DNA of 64,000 nt from Paenibacillus_AB hodogayensis. GTDB taxonomy: Bacteria; Bacillota; Bacilli; Paenibacillales; NBRC-103111. Under the pieces are notes generated by a model, which made no database searches, had not been told where the DNA came from, and saw only the letters and a program-made list of their open reading frames with translations. Of this stretch, positions 17,017 to 25,010 are shown piece by piece. The translations under genes were made by a program, and so were the position numbers. The stretch lies in NCBI RefSeq assembly GCF_039536325.1, contig NZ_BAAAYO010000002.1:1-64000 (forward strand), given 5' to 3'. Positions within the stretch are counted from its first letter, which is position 1; each line of letters opens with the position of its first letter.

Positions 17017-17880
17017 ATGCAATGCGAGGTGCTGACGGCCGGCTATTCGTACCATACGAAGCCGTTTCTATCGGAGGCTTATCCCGGACTGACCCATTAC
17101 TTATTCCGTTTTCAGTCCGAGGGCCGGTGCAAAGTGCTGGTCGACGGCACGCTCCGCACCGTCGAAACGGGGGATTTGCTGGCGCTCAAGCCCGGCGACC
17201 CGTATGAGCTGCAAGTCGAAGCCGAGACGCAGGCTTCCGGCGAGTCGGCTGTTGCCAGCGGCGATTACTACTTCTTTTGCCGCGGGGAATGGCTGGATCA
17301 ATGGTGGCAGGAGCGGACGCGGCCCGCCTTGATCAGCATCCCATTGCACGACGACCTGCTCTCCATCTGCCGCCAGATCGTATTGGAGCATTACCGGAGG
17401 AAGCGCCCTTATAAACAAATTACCGATTATTACATGCGCATCTTCTGCCTGACCGTCGACCGCGAGATGACCGCCCACTCGGCCAGAGCCGACGGCGGTC
17501 AATCGTTCCTGGCACAGCGAATGCGCAATTACGTCGAGGAGCACGCTCTCGAATCGTTCAAGCTGGAGGATGTCGCCCGCAACGTCGGGCTGAGTACGTC
17601 CCGGGCGGTTCATTTGTTCAAAGCCTGCTTCGGCCAAAGCATTATGCAATATGCGCTGCGCATGCGGCTTTCCATTGCGAGGGAGCGGATGCTGTACAGC
17701 CCGATGTCGCTGGAACAGATCGCCGAGCTGTCCGGCTTTAGCAGCTATTCGTACTTTCACCGGACGTTCCGCGCCCGCTACGGGATCTCGCCGAAACGAT
17801 ACCAGTTGGAGCTGCTGCGGCAGCCGGCGGGGCGGGAAGGGGAGACGGAGGGCATCGGCCCGGCTGGGCCGGCAGGGTGA
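17017..17880 (+). CDS. AraC-family transcriptional regulator
   Basis: 287-aa regulator with an N-terminal cupin-like sensing domain (about 10-100, including VETGDLLALKPGDPYEL) and a C-terminal double helix-turn-helix (about 175-275) with FKLEDVARNVGLSTSRAVHLFK and the family signature YSPMSLEQIAELSGFSSYSYFHRTFR. It probably senses a sugar. The start follows AAGGAAG. No target operon is immediately adjacent on the same strand; the sugar isomerase and DUF4091 genes at 18.3-20.9 kb are candidates. Confidence 0.88.
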   Translation: MQCEVLTAGYSYHTKPFLSEAYPGLTHYLFRFQSEGRCKVLVDGTLRTVETGDLLALKPGDPYELQVEAETQASGESAVASGDYYFFCRGEWLDQWWQERTRPALISIPLHDDLLSICRQIVLEHYRRKRPYKQITDYYMRIFCLTVDREMTAHSARADGGQSFLAQRMRNYVEEHALESFKLEDVARNVGLSTSRAVHLFKACFGQSIMQYALRMRLSIARERMLYSPMSLEQIAELSGFSSYSYFHRTFRARYGISPKRYQLELLRQPAGREGETEGIGPAGPAG

Positions 17881-17952
17881 GACCAGTAGACCGCCCGTCT
17901 TGCAAGGCTGCGGGCGACCACCGTGCCAAACCGACGTTCCACGAAGACAACT

Positions 17953-18162
17953 TTACCGGACCAGCCAGTTCAATTTCACTGCCGCGCCGTTTGGCGGAGC
18001 CGTCGCGAAGGAGACCGTAATATGCGTTTCGTCGGCACTGTCTACCCATACCCCGGACAACGCTGCCGCTTCCGATGCGGAGCTGACATGATAGCTGCCC
18101 GTCGTCGGCGCATAGCCGAGTTGGTGGACGATCCGGAAGGAAGCAGCGATAAGCCACCTTCT
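17953..18162 (-). pseudogene. C-terminal remnant of an unidentified protein
   Basis: In the minus-strand frame ending in TAA at 17953, about 69 codons read as a plausible beta-rich protein tail (it contains GYAPTTGSYHVSS and ends KLNWLVR), preceded by an in-frame stop at 18163-18165 and no start codon or ribosome site. It looks like the end of a secreted or carbohydrate-active protein whose 5' part has been lost. I do not recognise the family. Confidence 0.4.
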
Positions 18163-18242
18163 TCACTATAGGACATTCTTTCGATTGCCGTTCAAATTAT
18201 TGCAGTACGCCCGACAGCTTGCGTCCCCCAACAAGGAAAAGC

Positions 18243-18273
18243 CCCGCCCTTCAACTTTACGTTGAAAAGCGGG
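18243..18273 (-). terminator. terminator of the sugar isomerase gene
   Basis: CCCGC-cc-TTCAAC pairs with GTTGAA-aa-GCGGG around TTTAC. On the minus strand it is followed by a T-rich run, 36 bp beyond the stop codon. Confidence 0.7.
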
Positions 18274-18308
18274 ACTCGATTATGCGTACGTCGTATTCAG
18301 CTATCCAT

Positions 18309-19076
18309 TTATGCCAATCCGTTTGCCTTGATCCAGCCGATGCTGTTTGCCATCGCTTCGAACGGCGGGTTTTGCGTAAGGTCCTGCTCGTAGATCAGCC
18401 ATTCCGCTCCGGCTTCGTCCGCCGCGTTGGCGATCGCCTTCAGATCGACCGAGCCCGTGCCAAGCTCGACGGTCAGCCATTTGCCTTCCTCGGTGCGGCG
18501 CAGGTCCTTGAAATGAACGAGCGGAATGCGCCCGGCATACTTGCCGATCGTCGCGATCGGGTCGTGACCGGCTGCATAAACCCAAGCGGAGTCCAGCTCC
18601 ACCTTGAGCGTGCCGGCCGGTACCGTATCGAACAGAGCGGCCAGCGCCGTTTGGTCGCCGACGTTTTCTTCCAGCTCGAACGCATGGTTGTGGTAGCCGA
18701 ACGGAATGCCCTGCTCCGCGCACTTGCGGCCAATGTCTTCCAGCAGGCCGAACGTTCTGCGCCATGCCTCTTCGCTGTCACGGTATTCCTTACCCAGCCC
18801 CGGACAAACGATGTAAGAGCTGCCGATCGTCTTATTGAAGGCGATTTCCTCGTCAAGCGCTTCCTCCAGCCGTTTGATCCCGACATGGCTGCCGATCGCT
18901 TTCAGCCCCAGCTCGTCGAGCAGCTTCTTCAGCTCGCCCGCTTCCAGCCCGCCGTAACCGGCAAATTCGACGCCAGCGAAGCCCGCTTCGGCTACTTTGC
19001 GCAAAGCTCCGACGAAATCTTTGGACGTTTCTTCGCGGAGCGTATACAATTGAATCCCGACTTTCCAGGAGCTCAT
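18309..19076 (-). CDS. sugar phosphate isomerase/epimerase, TIM barrel (AP_endonuc_2)
   Basis: 255-aa protein starting KVGIQLYTLREE, typical of the xylose isomerase-like TIM-barrel superfamily that includes IolE, hydroxypyruvate isomerases and ketose epimerases. Metal-ligand segments are visible as GYHNHAFELEE and VELDSAWVYAAGHDP, with HFKDL further on. It probably isomerises or epimerises a sugar or polyol in the cytoplasm. ATG follows GAGGTGAT. It is transcribed alone, with its own terminator, downstream of the DUF4091 gene on the same strand. Confidence 0.82.
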   Translation of the reverse strand: MSSWKVGIQLYTLREETSKDFVGALRKVAEAGFAGVEFAGYGGLEAGELKKLLDELGLKAIGSHVGIKRLEEALDEEIAFNKTIGSSYIVCPGLGKEYRDSEEAWRRTFGLLEDIGRKCAEQGIPFGYHNHAFELEENVGDQTALAALFDTVPAGTLKVELDSAWVYAAGHDPIATIGKYAGRIPLVHFKDLRRTEEGKWLTVELGTGSVDLKAIANAADEAGAEWLIYEQDLTQNPPFEAMANSIGWIKANGLA

Positions 19077-19209
19077 CAGCGATCACCTCATCAATGGTCT
19101 GTGCAAATCCTTCTTCGTTACCATCTAACCATACGCCGCAGTTCCTGTACATGCCGGATACACAAAAAAGATAGCGAATCTGGCTATCAATCGCCCAGCC
19201 ATGCGAAAA

Positions 19210-19240
19210 GACCCCTTGCCGTCGAACGCTGGCAGGGGTC
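19210..19240 (-). terminator. terminator of the DUF4091 gene
   Basis: GACCCCTTGCC and GGCAGGGGTC pair with one bulge across a 10-nt loop, 8 bp past the DUF4091 stop codon on the minus strand, and are followed there by TTTTCG. Confidence 0.75.
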
Positions 19241-19247
19241 CTTCCGT

Positions 19248-20909
19248 TTAAGCCGTATGGCTGCGGATCGCTTCGTTGATTCTTTCGCGGCATGCGAGCA
19301 GCCAAGCCGCGTCCCGCGGATAAACGTCGAACGTAATCGGGGCGTCCGTTCCTTGCTCCATCAGCTCCAGCGTCCGCTCGCGGCCGATCAGCGATTCGAG
19401 CAGCGTAAGCGCCCGCAGGTCCTGAAGCGCTTCGCGGAACACTTCGAGCCGCAGCGACTCTACCGGAGTGCCGTCCTCGCCCGGATAGACGACGAACGGA
19501 TCGCCGGACGGGAAGGCGTAGTTCGCATCCGTATTGCGATACGGATCGATCGGAAAACGCGAGTATTGCGCATACCAGAAATTATAGCCCCAGTGCAAAA
19601 AGCCGGCGATCTGAAACTTGTATAGCTGCAAGCCTAACACGCGGTTGCGGGCAGACGGCATGCTGATGAACCGGTTGGCCACCTGCTTGTACTGGGAACA
19701 GCAATAATAGGTCCACAAGCCGGGCACGGCGTTTTGCAAAAACGGCTCAATATGGTTGCTTGCCGGTACTGGCGTCGGCACAAGCCCTTTTTCATAAAAA
19801 TCGTAGTCCGACAGCGCGTCGATCGACGGGAAATCGCCGACAAACCGTTTCAGCAAACGGCTGGCGCTCTCGTACCACGGAATGTGGTCCTTGTGAGGCT
19901 CGTCGGATACGTGAAAGTATACCCGTTCCTCCAGCCCGTTGCTGCGGATGAACCCGACCAGCTCCGGCAAAAACTGCTCCAAGAAGCTTTTGTAGCCCTC
20001 CCCGGTGGCGTCCGTATCCCAGCCGAAAATCCGCTTCGTCTCTCCGTCCTCGACAGCGACTATCTTAGGCGCATGTTTCGCCCCCCACTGGGTAAACAGA
20101 TGGGACAGCTCGAAATAGCGCACGCCGTTCCGGTCGCACATCTCGACCCAGCGCTTCAGCTTCTCGAAGCCGAACGTATAGGCATCGCCGGCCTTCTCTA
20201 CATCCACGAGCTGCACGGTCGGCCGTTCGCCGCCGATCGCCGTATCGAGCGGCGGAGTGAACAGAGGCGTCAGCAGCATATTGATGCCATGGGCGACCGC
20301 CGTTTTCACATAGTTGTCGACGATTTCCCAATAACGCTCGCTGAAGACGTCGACCCCGTAATAAGTGGCGAGGCAATCCGTATGAAACCATTCCGTATGA
20401 ATCAGCTTCTGCTCCGGCAGGGCGGCAGCCAGCACGTCCAGCTCCAGCGTCTCGCGGGCGAGCTCCTGACCGTCCTGGCCCGTAAAGACGACCGTAATCG
20501 GATAGGAGCCTGCCGGCACCCCTGCGGACAAGTCGACCGTTACCCAAATAGAGCGCCATTGGTGCGGCAGACCGGTCAAGCCTTCCGCTTCCGTTACGGG
20601 CAGCAAGGGATCGGGATACAAGCCCGGCGTGGAGCGCAGCACGTGTTCATCATGGTCGTGATACACCGGCATCTCGGCGGGGACCAGTCCGACCGTACGG
20701 ACGGCGATGCTCGATGCCAGTGCGGATTCGACCCGAATCTGGATCTTTTTGGCCAGTTTGGCAGAGCGGTAGGCAACCTGATAAGAAAACGTTTCCTTTT
20801 GCAAAGCGGTAGCGCGGCGGAACTCGGCGGCTTGCAGCTCTTCGTCGGCAAACACTTTCTCGAGCGAGCTGATGGTGCGGGTAGTGAAAGATGAATGGGC
20901 GGCGGTCAA
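19248..20909 (-). CDS. DUF4091 domain protein, glycoside hydrolase-like
   Basis: 553-aa protein of the DUF4091 family: an N-terminal beta-sandwich (about 1-150, GVPAGSYPITVVFTG), a TIM-barrel-like centre with EWFHTDCLATYYG and HVSDEPHKDHIPWYE, and the family tail GFLHWGYNFWY followed by SGDPFVVYPG. Such proteins are predicted sugar hydrolases; the acidic residues in SDEP are candidates for catalysis. No signal peptide, so it is probably intracellular. TTG start with AAAGGAGGAG 6 nt upstream. Substrate unknown. Confidence 0.8.
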   Translation of the reverse strand: MTAAHSSFTTRTISSLEKVFADEELQAAEFRRATALQKETFSYQVAYRSAKLAKKIQIRVESALASSIAVRTVGLVPAEMPVYHDHDEHVLRSTPGLYPDPLLPVTEAEGLTGLPHQWRSIWVTVDLSAGVPAGSYPITVVFTGQDGQELARETLELDVLAAALPEQKLIHTEWFHTDCLATYYGVDVFSERYWEIVDNYVKTAVAHGINMLLTPLFTPPLDTAIGGERPTVQLVDVEKAGDAYTFGFEKLKRWVEMCDRNGVRYFELSHLFTQWGAKHAPKIVAVEDGETKRIFGWDTDATGEGYKSFLEQFLPELVGFIRSNGLEERVYFHVSDEPHKDHIPWYESASRLLKRFVGDFPSIDALSDYDFYEKGLVPTPVPASNHIEPFLQNAVPGLWTYYCCSQYKQVANRFISMPSARNRVLGLQLYKFQIAGFLHWGYNFWYAQYSRFPIDPYRNTDANYAFPSGDPFVVYPGEDGTPVESLRLEVFREALQDLRALTLLESLIGRERTLELMEQGTDAPITFDVYPRDAAWLLACRERINEAIRSHTA

Positions 20910-21103
20910 GTGTAGCTCCTCCTTTGATTAGGAAACGTATGATTTGATAAATGAAACCAAATGAAATTAAAAGAACATATTCACTCAGCATTATCATATC
21001 ATAGCCGCACTTGCGAATCTATACGATCATAATCTCAGGAGCTGCTGCAATAAGAGAACAACTCTTCGGATCAGATTTCGGAAGCCCGCCTCAGGGAAAA
21101 TGT

Positions 21104-21132
21104 TTGACATTTCCGAATAAAGTGAATATTAT
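21104..21132 (+). promoter_or_regulatory. sigma-A promoter of the T-box/aspS unit
   Basis: Perfect TTGACA at 21104-21109 and TATTAT at 21127-21132 with a 17-bp spacer. Predicted transcription start near 21139, immediately before the T-box leader. Confidence 0.75.
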
Positions 21133-21144
21133 AATTCAAACAAC

Positions 21145-21405
21145 GAAAACGATGAACCGGAGAAGTACGCCGATTCCGCAGCGCACAGAGAGCCGTCCCT
21201 AGGCTGGGAGGACGGCGGCCGCGACCGGGGGAACGACACCGGCGAGTTCCGCCTGAACGATCGCTGACGCTTGCGATCCGGTAGGAGCGGACGTCCCCCT
21301 CGTTACGGGGCTTTGAGCGATCGCGCTTCGCCGCGTGATAATCAGGGTGGTACCGCGAGCCGTTATATCGAACCTCGTCCCTTTTGTGGGGACGGGGTTT
21401 TTCTG
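21145..21405 (+). promoter_or_regulatory. T-box riboswitch, predicted tRNA-Asp specific
   Basis: Leader RNA with the T-box hallmark GGGTGGTACCGCG at 21345-21357, a Stem I region starting AGAAGTAC, the AGAGAGCC and GGCTGGGAGG elements, and a terminator hairpin. The specifier loop strand reads GAAC-GAC-ACC, matching the GAA-N-codon-A layout of known leaders, so the specifier is GAC at 21235-21237 (Asp). Uncharged tRNA-Asp would pair there and stabilise the antiterminator, switching on the aspartyl-tRNA synthetase gene at 21594. The motif is certain; the specifier is a hand alignment. Confidence 0.9.
21371..21405 (+). terminator. T-box intrinsic terminator
   Basis: AACCTCGTCCC pairs with GGGACGGGGTT around TTTTGTG, followed by a T-run. 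This is the competing terminator of the T-box switch. Confidence 0.85.
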
Positions 21406-21472
21406 CATGTTCGGGATTGCCGGACGTACGGAAGGCGGGGTTACGTTGTGGACGTATATTTCAGGGGAGGTG

Positions 21473-21730
21473 ATGCGCATGGACGACGGCGACGATGATG
21501 ATGACGACGATAACAACAACCATTTCGGCAAAAGCCATTATGACGATCGACCGGATGCCAACCGGAGATCGAACCACGAGGAGTGTATAAACCATGTCAA
21601 CCCATTCATCCGTTCAGCCGCGCACGCTGTGCGCGAATCTCCCCGACTATGCGGAACAGCCGGTTATGCTCGAAGGCTGGGTGCACAGTATCCGGCGCCT
21701 GGGCGGCCTCGCCTTCCTGAATGTGCGTGA
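21473..21730 (+). CDS. Asp/Asn-rich upstream ORF between T-box and aspS, candidate leader peptide
   Basis: An 85-codon ORF beginning 8 nt after a good GGGGAGGTG ribosome site with closely spaced ATGs at 21473 and 21479. Of its first 40 codons 12 are Asp and 6 Asn, including DDGDDDDDDDNNN at 21482-21520. It continues in the +1 frame past the aspS start codon (21594) and stops 137 nt inside aspS. I infer a sensory leader peptide: translation through Asp and Asn codons would report charging of tRNA-Asp and tRNA-Asn and could expose or mask the aspS ribosome site. The alternative is a chance low-complexity stretch. No homology is claimed. Confidence 0.5.
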   Translation: MRMDDGDDDDDDDNNNHFGKSHYDDRPDANRRSNHEECINHVNPFIRSAAHAVRESPRLCGTAGYARRLGAQYPAPGRPRLPECA

Positions 21731-22901
21731 CCGCAGCGGCATCGCGCAATGCGTACTGGAGGGGGAGCTGGCCAATGCCGCGCTTGCCCCGGAATCGGTC
21801 GTCGCCGTGAGCGGCGTAGCCGTCCTAGCGCCGAAAGCGCCGGGAGGCGCCGAGCTGCGCGCCGCCTCCGTAGACTGTCTGAGCGCCGCCGCCCCTTTGC
21901 CGTTTGAATTGAACAAGAAGACGATCCCGGCCCGGCTGGACACGATGCTCGATCATCGGGCCCTTTCGCTTCGCCATCCGCAGACGCATGCGACCTTTAC
22001 CGTCCAGTCCGCCTTGGCCGGGGCGTTCCGGGAATTCATGAGCGGGCGCGGCTTCACCCAGATTTTCACGCCGAAGCTTGTGGCCGCCGGCACCGAGGGC
22101 GGTTCCAACCTGTTTCCGGTCGATTATTTCGGACGGCGGGCTTATTTGGCCCAATCGCCGCAATTTTACAAGCAGATGATGGTCGGGGCCGGATACGAGC
22201 GGGTGTTCGAGATCGCGCCCGTCTACCGGGCCGAGGAGCACGATACGTCCCGTCATCTGAACGAATACGTCTCGCTCGACGTCGAGATGGGCTTCATCCG
22301 CTCCGAGGAAGAGCTGATGGAGCTGGAGGAGGAGCTGCTGCGCCATATGTTCGGCGAGGTCGCGCGGACGTGCGGGCCGGAGCTGGCGCTGCTCGGCGTC
22401 GAACTGCCGATGCCGCGGGACATTCCGCGCATTCCGGTCGCCGAGGCGCAGCGCATTTTGCAGCAGCGGTACGGCAAGACGTCTCCCAAAGGAGACCTGG
22501 ACCCGGAAGGCGAGCGTCTTCTGTGCCGGTACGTAAGCGAGCTGAACAAACCGGCGTTCGTGTTCGTGACGCGCTATCCGCGCGACATCCGCCCGATGTA
22601 CGCCATGCCGGCGCCGGAGGACGGCACGCTGACCGCGTCGTTCGACCTGCTGTTCAACGGTCTGGAAATTACGACCGGAGGGCTGCGCATCCACGACTAC
22701 GGCCAGCTTGCCGACTCCATCCGCGAGCGCGGGCTCGACCCCGGCAGCTTCGCCGGCTATCTCGACCTGTTCCGCTACGGCATGCCGCCCCACGGCGGTT
22801 TCGCCATAGGGCTGGAACGGCTGACGTCGCGGCTGCTCGGGCAAGCCAATGTGCGCGAGGCGTCCGCCTTTCCGCGGGACCGGAGCCGGCTGACGCCCTG
22901 A
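21594..22901 (+). CDS. aspS: aspartyl-tRNA synthetase, archaeal/AspRS2 type
   Basis: 435-aa class IIb synthetase: N-terminal OB-fold anticodon domain (about 10-110, GWVHSIRRLGGLAFLNVRDRSG), class II motif 2 in FEIAPVYRAEEHDTSRHLNEY and motif 3 GFAIGLERLTSRLLG, ending EASAFPRDRSRLTP. The short length without the bacterial GAD insertion, and motifs such as SPQFYKQMMVGAG, mark the archaeal-type AspRS. In bacteria these second AspRSs are often non-discriminating and also make Asp-tRNA-Asn for GatCAB; I cannot decide this here. Its own GAGGAG site lies 10 nt before the ATG. Controlled by the T-box and possibly by the upstream ORF. Confidence 0.93.
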   Translation: MSTHSSVQPRTLCANLPDYAEQPVMLEGWVHSIRRLGGLAFLNVRDRSGIAQCVLEGELANAALAPESVVAVSGVAVLAPKAPGGAELRAASVDCLSAAAPLPFELNKKTIPARLDTMLDHRALSLRHPQTHATFTVQSALAGAFREFMSGRGFTQIFTPKLVAAGTEGGSNLFPVDYFGRRAYLAQSPQFYKQMMVGAGYERVFEIAPVYRAEEHDTSRHLNEYVSLDVEMGFIRSEEELMELEEELLRHMFGEVARTCGPELALLGVELPMPRDIPRIPVAEAQRILQQRYGKTSPKGDLDPEGERLLCRYVSELNKPAFVFVTRYPRDIRPMYAMPAPEDGTLTASFDLLFNGLEITTGGLRIHDYGQLADSIRERGLDPGSFAGYLDLFRYGMPPHGGFAIGLERLTSRLLGQANVREASAFPRDRSRLTP

Positions 22902-22918
22902 ACGGCTTGGCCGAACCT

Positions 22919-23830
22919 TCAATCTGGGCGGTCCGGAAACAGCGCCTCCCGGTCGAATAGCTTGTAGACGGCCTCTTGCTCTTCCGGAGCAAGACCCCGG
23001 CCGTCGCAAAATTGGACATTCCTTCGGATCACCTCGGAGTTTTCCGCCCCGGTCAACGTTACGGCGATGCCGGGGTGGCCGAGACTGAAGCGCATGCCCG
23101 GTTCGATAAGCCCTCCATTCGACGTACGGCGTAGGAAGGCGATACGCTCCATCCTCTCCTGCGCCTGTATGACGATGTCTTTCTGCATAAAAGAAGCAGG
23201 CGAGTCCGCCAGCAGCCCCATGCCTAGCACGCTGCCATTGATCACCCCGATATTCAGCCGCTCGGCGAGCGGGATGACCGCGTCCTTGGCCGTATGGTCG
23301 ATCAGCATATAGCGCACGTAAAATTGAATCGTATCGAAAACGCCCGTATGCATATACCGCTCCAATAGCGAAAGCTTGCGGGTACTGACGCCGATATGAC
23401 GGACCTTCCCTTCCCGTCTTAACCGGTCCAATGCAGGTACGGCCTCGTTCATGACGCGGTCGAACGATTGGGTCTCGACGTCGTGAAGCTGCAGCACATC
23501 CACCCAGTCCGTCTGCAGACGGCGAAGACTGTCCTCCACCGACTGGTAGACGGTTTCGTAATCGTAGATCCGGTCGGAGGTGGCGGCTTTCGTAGCGAGC
23601 ACGACCCGGTCACGCCGGCCGACCAGCGCTTCGCCGATCCGCTTCTCGGATTCTCCCTTCCCGTAGAGGGGAGCGGTATCGATAAACGTAATTCCCGCAT
23701 CCAGCGCCTCGTGGATCATCCGCTGCACTTCTCCCGGATCGGTCTGACCGAAACCGCCCGCCAGCGGAGCCCCGCCGAGCCCAAGTCGGGATACCTTCAG
23801 TCCCGTACGGCCCAATGTCGTATATTCCAT
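22919..23830 (-). CDS. aldo/keto reductase, L-fucose/D-threo-aldose dehydrogenase-like
   Basis: 303-aa aldo/keto reductase with the catalytic tetrad in FIDTAPLYG (Asp, Tyr), LATKAA (Lys) and LQLHD (His). The start was set at the ATG 8 nt after AGGGAGGA; an ATG three codons earlier abuts that site. The N-terminus TTLGRTGLKVSRLGLGGAPLAG resembles the D-threo-aldose 1-dehydrogenase/L-fucose dehydrogenase group. It follows the lactonase-like gene on the same strand, so oxidation of a sugar to its lactone is a reasonable inference. Convergent with aspS, 17 bp apart. Confidence 0.85.
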   Translation of the reverse strand: MEYTTLGRTGLKVSRLGLGGAPLAGGFGQTDPGEVQRMIHEALDAGITFIDTAPLYGKGESEKRIGEALVGRRDRVVLATKAATSDRIYDYETVYQSVEDSLRRLQTDWVDVLQLHDVETQSFDRVMNEAVPALDRLRREGKVRHIGVSTRKLSLLERYMHTGVFDTIQFYVRYMLIDHTAKDAVIPLAERLNIGVINGSVLGMGLLADSPASFMQKDIVIQAQERMERIAFLRRTSNGGLIEPGMRFSLGHPGIAVTLTGAENSEVIRRNVQFCDGRGLAPEEQEAVYKLFDREALFPDRPD

Positions 23831-24011
23831 TTCTTCCATTCCTCCCTGTCGTCGTCAAAATCGCTTGATTTCGTCGAACCCAAAACGTTATCCTTCCGCC
23901 CTTGCTCCAGTAAAAAATCAGAGCTAATCCTGTGTATTCGGGAAGACTCGATCCTTTGCGGTGCAAGGGATTCGTCCATTTCATGAATACGGTTTGAGGT
24001 CTGACTTTGTA

Positions 24012-24851
24012 CTAAGCTTGCGCCGGGGGCAAGCCGTATAGGCGTCTGGCGTTTTCCGCGCGTACAAGGCTCTTATCCCGCTCGCTCCATTCGGCCGGGA
24101 GCAGCTCTTCGAACAGCCGCACCACGTCGTCGTATCCGCCGCCGAGCAGGGCGACCGGCCAATCGCTGCCGAACAGAAGCCGTCCGGGACCGAATGAATC
24201 CGTCAAGTGCCGAACGTACGGGTTTAGCCGTTCGGGGTCGTATCCTCCGGCTTGCGTAATCATGCCGGACAGCTTGACGGCGACGTTCGGGAGCGCGGCC
24301 ATATTTTCCATAAGCTCTGCCCATGGGTCCATAAGCTGCTCGCGGACGGGAGGGACTCCCAGATGATCGATGACCGCCGTCAGTCCGGGAACGTCCCTCA
24401 AATACGTCTCCGCCGCCGCAAGGTCGTCGGGGCGAACGAGCAGCTCCAACACAAGACCGGCCCGCTCCAGCAGGCGCAGCGCCTGCTTCAGCCCGTCCCC
24501 GGACATGCCTTCCTGCTCCCGGAGCAGGCTGCCGTTGACCCGAATTCCGGCGAACCGGGGATGCCCCGCCAGACGCTCAAGCTGCTCGCGGAACGTTTCG
24601 GTCAGCGGATTCAGGCCCCCGATGACGCGGACGGGCAGTGGAATCTGCTCGGCCAAATCAATCATATAATCCGTCTCTTCGACCGTGTGCGCCGCCTGGA
24701 CGATGACCAGCCCTTCCACCTGATGCCGGTGCAAGGACGGCAGCAATTGTTCCGGCAAATAGTCCCGGTACAACAGTGTATTGCCCGGCTTCAGCCAGTC
24801 GTAATCGCCCCGGTCCAGCCTCCAAAAATGAACATGGCTGTCTATATACAT
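24012..24851 (-). CDS. amidohydrolase-2 family lactonase (L-fuconolactonase-like)
   Basis: 279-aa TIM-barrel metal hydrolase of the COG3618/amidohydrolase-2 family: N-terminal IDSHVHFWRLDRGDYDWL, later IDHLGVPP and C-terminal LLFGSDWPVALLGG carrying the conserved His and Asp ligands. Relatives hydrolyse L-fucono- or L-rhamnono-lactone and 2-pyrone-4,6-dicarboxylate. With the adjacent aldo/keto reductase it could form a two-step sugar-to-aldonate route. ATG follows GGGGAGGAA. Divergent from an AraC regulator that probably controls it. Confidence 0.82.
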   Translation of the reverse strand: MYIDSHVHFWRLDRGDYDWLKPGNTLLYRDYLPEQLLPSLHRHQVEGLVIVQAAHTVEETDYMIDLAEQIPLPVRVIGGLNPLTETFREQLERLAGHPRFAGIRVNGSLLREQEGMSGDGLKQALRLLERAGLVLELLVRPDDLAAAETYLRDVPGLTAVIDHLGVPPVREQLMDPWAELMENMAALPNVAVKLSGMITQAGGYDPERLNPYVRHLTDSFGPGRLLFGSDWPVALLGGGYDDVVRLFEELLPAEWSERDKSLVRAENARRLYGLPPAQA

Positions 24852-25010
24852 GACATTTCCTCCCCATTCTTGCGAAATATGCGGCGAATTGCTCTCATTT
24901 GACCCGTCTCCCATATAGTAAATTGTAGGCCATCTCCGTTATAATCAAATAGCAAAACTTCCCCACCCTATGGATTATCTTCTCTTTGACGCATATAGGA
25001 GGCATCGGCC

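Noticed and set aside
20780..20800. cre-like GAAAACGTTTCC inside the DUF4091 gene
   Set aside because: It lies about 40 codons into the coding region and matches the consensus only partly.
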